A program made the translations under genes and the position numbers. Under the pieces are notes generated by a model, which was not told the DNA's origin, searched no databases, and saw only the letters and a program-made list of their open reading frames with translations. DNA of 64,000 nucleotides, taken from contig NZ_CP093442.1 of NCBI RefSeq assembly GCF_022814725.1, forward strand, positions 2,542,001 to 2,606,000, written 5' to 3'. Source of the stretch: Bdellovibrio reynosensis (GTDB lineage: Bacteria; Bdellovibrionota; Bdellovibrionia; Bdellovibrionales; Bdellovibrionaceae). This document shows, piece after piece, positions 62,854 to 64,000 of this stretch (the stretch's first letter is position 1; each line of letters begins with the position of its first letter).

Positions 62854-64000
62854 ATGCGTATTCTTTTTTATATCTTCATGCTTGTTAGTTTTTCGTTACC
62901 CGCTTTAAGCCAAGAGCTGAGCGTGGCTTGTTCTGCTTATTTAGATAAGTGCGAAAAAGTTCCAGAACCCTTAAAGCTCGCAGCAGATACCTGCGCCATC
63001 GAACAAAAAATTTCTGGATGTGAAGAGCTGGCGAAAAACGATCCTGAAACTGCTCCCTACATTCGTAAGTGCGACGCTAAGTCCGTTTGTGATCAGGCTG
63101 CCAATAAATCCATAGATCAACTCAAAGGATGCTTTTCAGGCACGGTTGAAATTGCCAAAGAATTTTGGGATGCCATAGGTTCTATCCCTGAGCTTGCCGG
63201 CAAAGGTGCGGATGCCATCAAAGCCTGTTGGCAAAGTGAAGAGTGTAGATCACGAGTCTACGATCATTCCGTAAAAAATGCGGCTTACACAACTATGTTA
63301 GTGAATCCGATTTTGGCTCCGCTAATTTTAATTTATATGCGCAAAACAAATCAGGTTAGCGATGATGACCTTAAAAAGTTAGCTGACGTTTCTGAAAGTC
63401 TTATTAAAAAAGGTAAAGAGTATATAGAGAAGCAAGGAATGAAGCTTGCTTGCTACGATGCTAAGACCCAGGCAGAGATGGTTTGTTATGGTGTTTTTTC
63501 CGTCGTAAATCCTGCAGGAGCAGCAGGGATCTTAGCCAAGACCCCAAAGCTAGCAAAGATCATCAAAGCAGCTGGCAGTTCAACTGGAAAGGCTTCAGAA
63601 GCCACAGTGGATTTGGCAAGGGCAGCAAAACTGACCAATGCAGAGCGAGTTGTCGAAGCGGAAAAGATCACAGGTCGCAAACTGACTCCTGATCAAGAAG
63701 CTGCTTTAATCAAAGCCCACGAAGTCGCAAAAGACACCGGCCGAGGATATGGAAGTTATTCTGCTGCAGACCTTAAAGAGAAATCGGAAATTCTTCGCGC
63801 CGCTGGCTTCAGTGACCAGGAAAGAGATCAGCTTTTACGGCAAGGGATCGCCGGAATGTATAGCAATGCCCAACAAGCCCACGTCTATGCAAACACCGCA
63901 CGCCTTCAGGCCGATAAATTGCGCGTGGCGGGTAAGATTGATGAATCTACTGCCAGTTATAGAAACGCTGCTGATTCATATGAAGTTTATATAAAAGATG
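62854..64000 (+). CDS. Large exported protein, 3' end beyond the window
   Basis: The open frame from ATG 62854 continues to the end of the window, at least 382 residues. Signal peptide MRILFYIFMLVSFSLPALSQ. Next comes a Cys-containing domain (about nine Cys in residues 27-130, e.g. 'CSAYLDKCEKV', 'KCDAKSVC', 'ACWQSEECRS'), a hydrophobic stretch 'TMLVNPILAPLILIYM' near residue 160, a Lys-rich helix, and from about residue 255 'LTNAERVVEAEKITGRKLTPDQ' (20 or so residues, in two halves: LTNAERVVEAEK and ITGRKLTPDQ) followed by TPR-like repeats ('SAADLKEKSEILRAAGFSDQERDQLLRQG'). Function unknown; a large secreted effector or polymorphic-toxin-like protein is possible. Confidence 0.7.
   Translation, partial: MRILFYIFMLVSFSLPALSQELSVACSAYLDKCEKVPEPLKLAADTCAIEQKISGCEELAKNDPETAPYIRKCDAKSVCDQAANKSIDQLKGCFSGTVEIAKEFWDAIGSIPELAGKGADAIKACWQSEECRSRVYDHSVKNAAYTTMLVNPILAPLILIYMRKTNQVSDDDLKKLADVSESLIKKGKEYIEKQGMKLACYDAKTQAEMVCYGVFSVVNPAGAAGILAKTPKLAKIIKAAGSSTGKASEATVDLARAAKLTNAERVVEAEKITGRKLTPDQEAALIKAHEVAKDTGRGYGSYSAADLKEKSEILRAAGFSDQERDQLLRQGIAGMYSNAQQAHVYANTARLQADKLRVAGKIDESTASYRNAADSYEVYIKD

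Overview
The window is a compact chromosomal segment from a predatory-type Gram-negative bacterium, most likely a Bdellovibrio or close relative (Bdellovibrionota). Support: mnmG-rsmG-parA-parB-bactofilin-atp in one run with two perfect parS palindromes, an F1Fo operon lacking a and c, membrane-arm-only complex I genes, many cell-envelope lipoproteins and exported proteins, tandem degenerate HD-GYP proteins, PilT, and nucleoside-salvage genes suited to consuming prey DNA. The mnmG/rsmG/parAB neighbourhood implies that oriC lies just outside the left edge. No rRNA, tRNA, CRISPR array, insertion sequence or prophage was seen.

Layout. 1-10.4 kb: tRNA/rRNA modification genes (mnmG end, rsmG), a small lipoprotein gene flanked by two parS sites, parA-parB-bactofilin, then atpF'-F-H-A-G-D-C ending in a terminator. 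10.5-15.6 kb: exported NagZ-like glycosidase, outer-membrane-like protein, MFS exporter, and a Cys-rich exported protein coupled to a small membrane protein. 15.6-19.8 kb (minus): an AT-richer, tightly overlapped operon of a small exported protein, a membrane-anchored family-5 solute-binding protein, a stand-alone YcaO enzyme and a sensor histidine kinase. This is the strongest candidate here for an undescribed system. 19.9-31 kb: mfd, divergent from nuoA-H-J-K-L-M-N. 31-37.4 kb: patatin-like lipase, an HTH/coiled-coil protein, an MFS symporter and two tandem receiver-like/degenerate HD-GYP proteins. 37.5-45.6 kb (minus): lon, two DksA-family proteins (one zinc type, one without the cysteines), then grpE-dnaJ-periplasmic-binding lipoprotein, and hemW. 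45.6-50.8 kb (plus): M16 peptidase, unknown gene, tatB-tatC, exported unknown. 50.8-60.4 kb (mostly minus): three-gene acyl-CoA carboxylase, subtilisin-like lipoprotein, deoC-deoA-punA salvage operon, small exported protein, pilT. 60.5-64 kb: RNase G/E, XRE regulator, an AT-rich intergenic region with palindromes, and the start of a large exported protein that runs off the window.

How the genes fit together: the left part couples chromosome segregation (ParABS, with a bactofilin as third operon member) to energy production. The middle and right hold respiratory membrane subunits, proteostasis (Lon, GrpE, DnaJ, M16 peptidase), stringent-response factors, Tat export and prey-nutrient salvage. 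Several partner genes are absent from the window and must lie elsewhere: atpB/atpE, nuoB-G and nuoI, dnaK, tatA, and a response regulator for the kinase. All assignments rest on reading motifs by eye. Start codons were chosen from Shine-Dalgarno sequences where possible.
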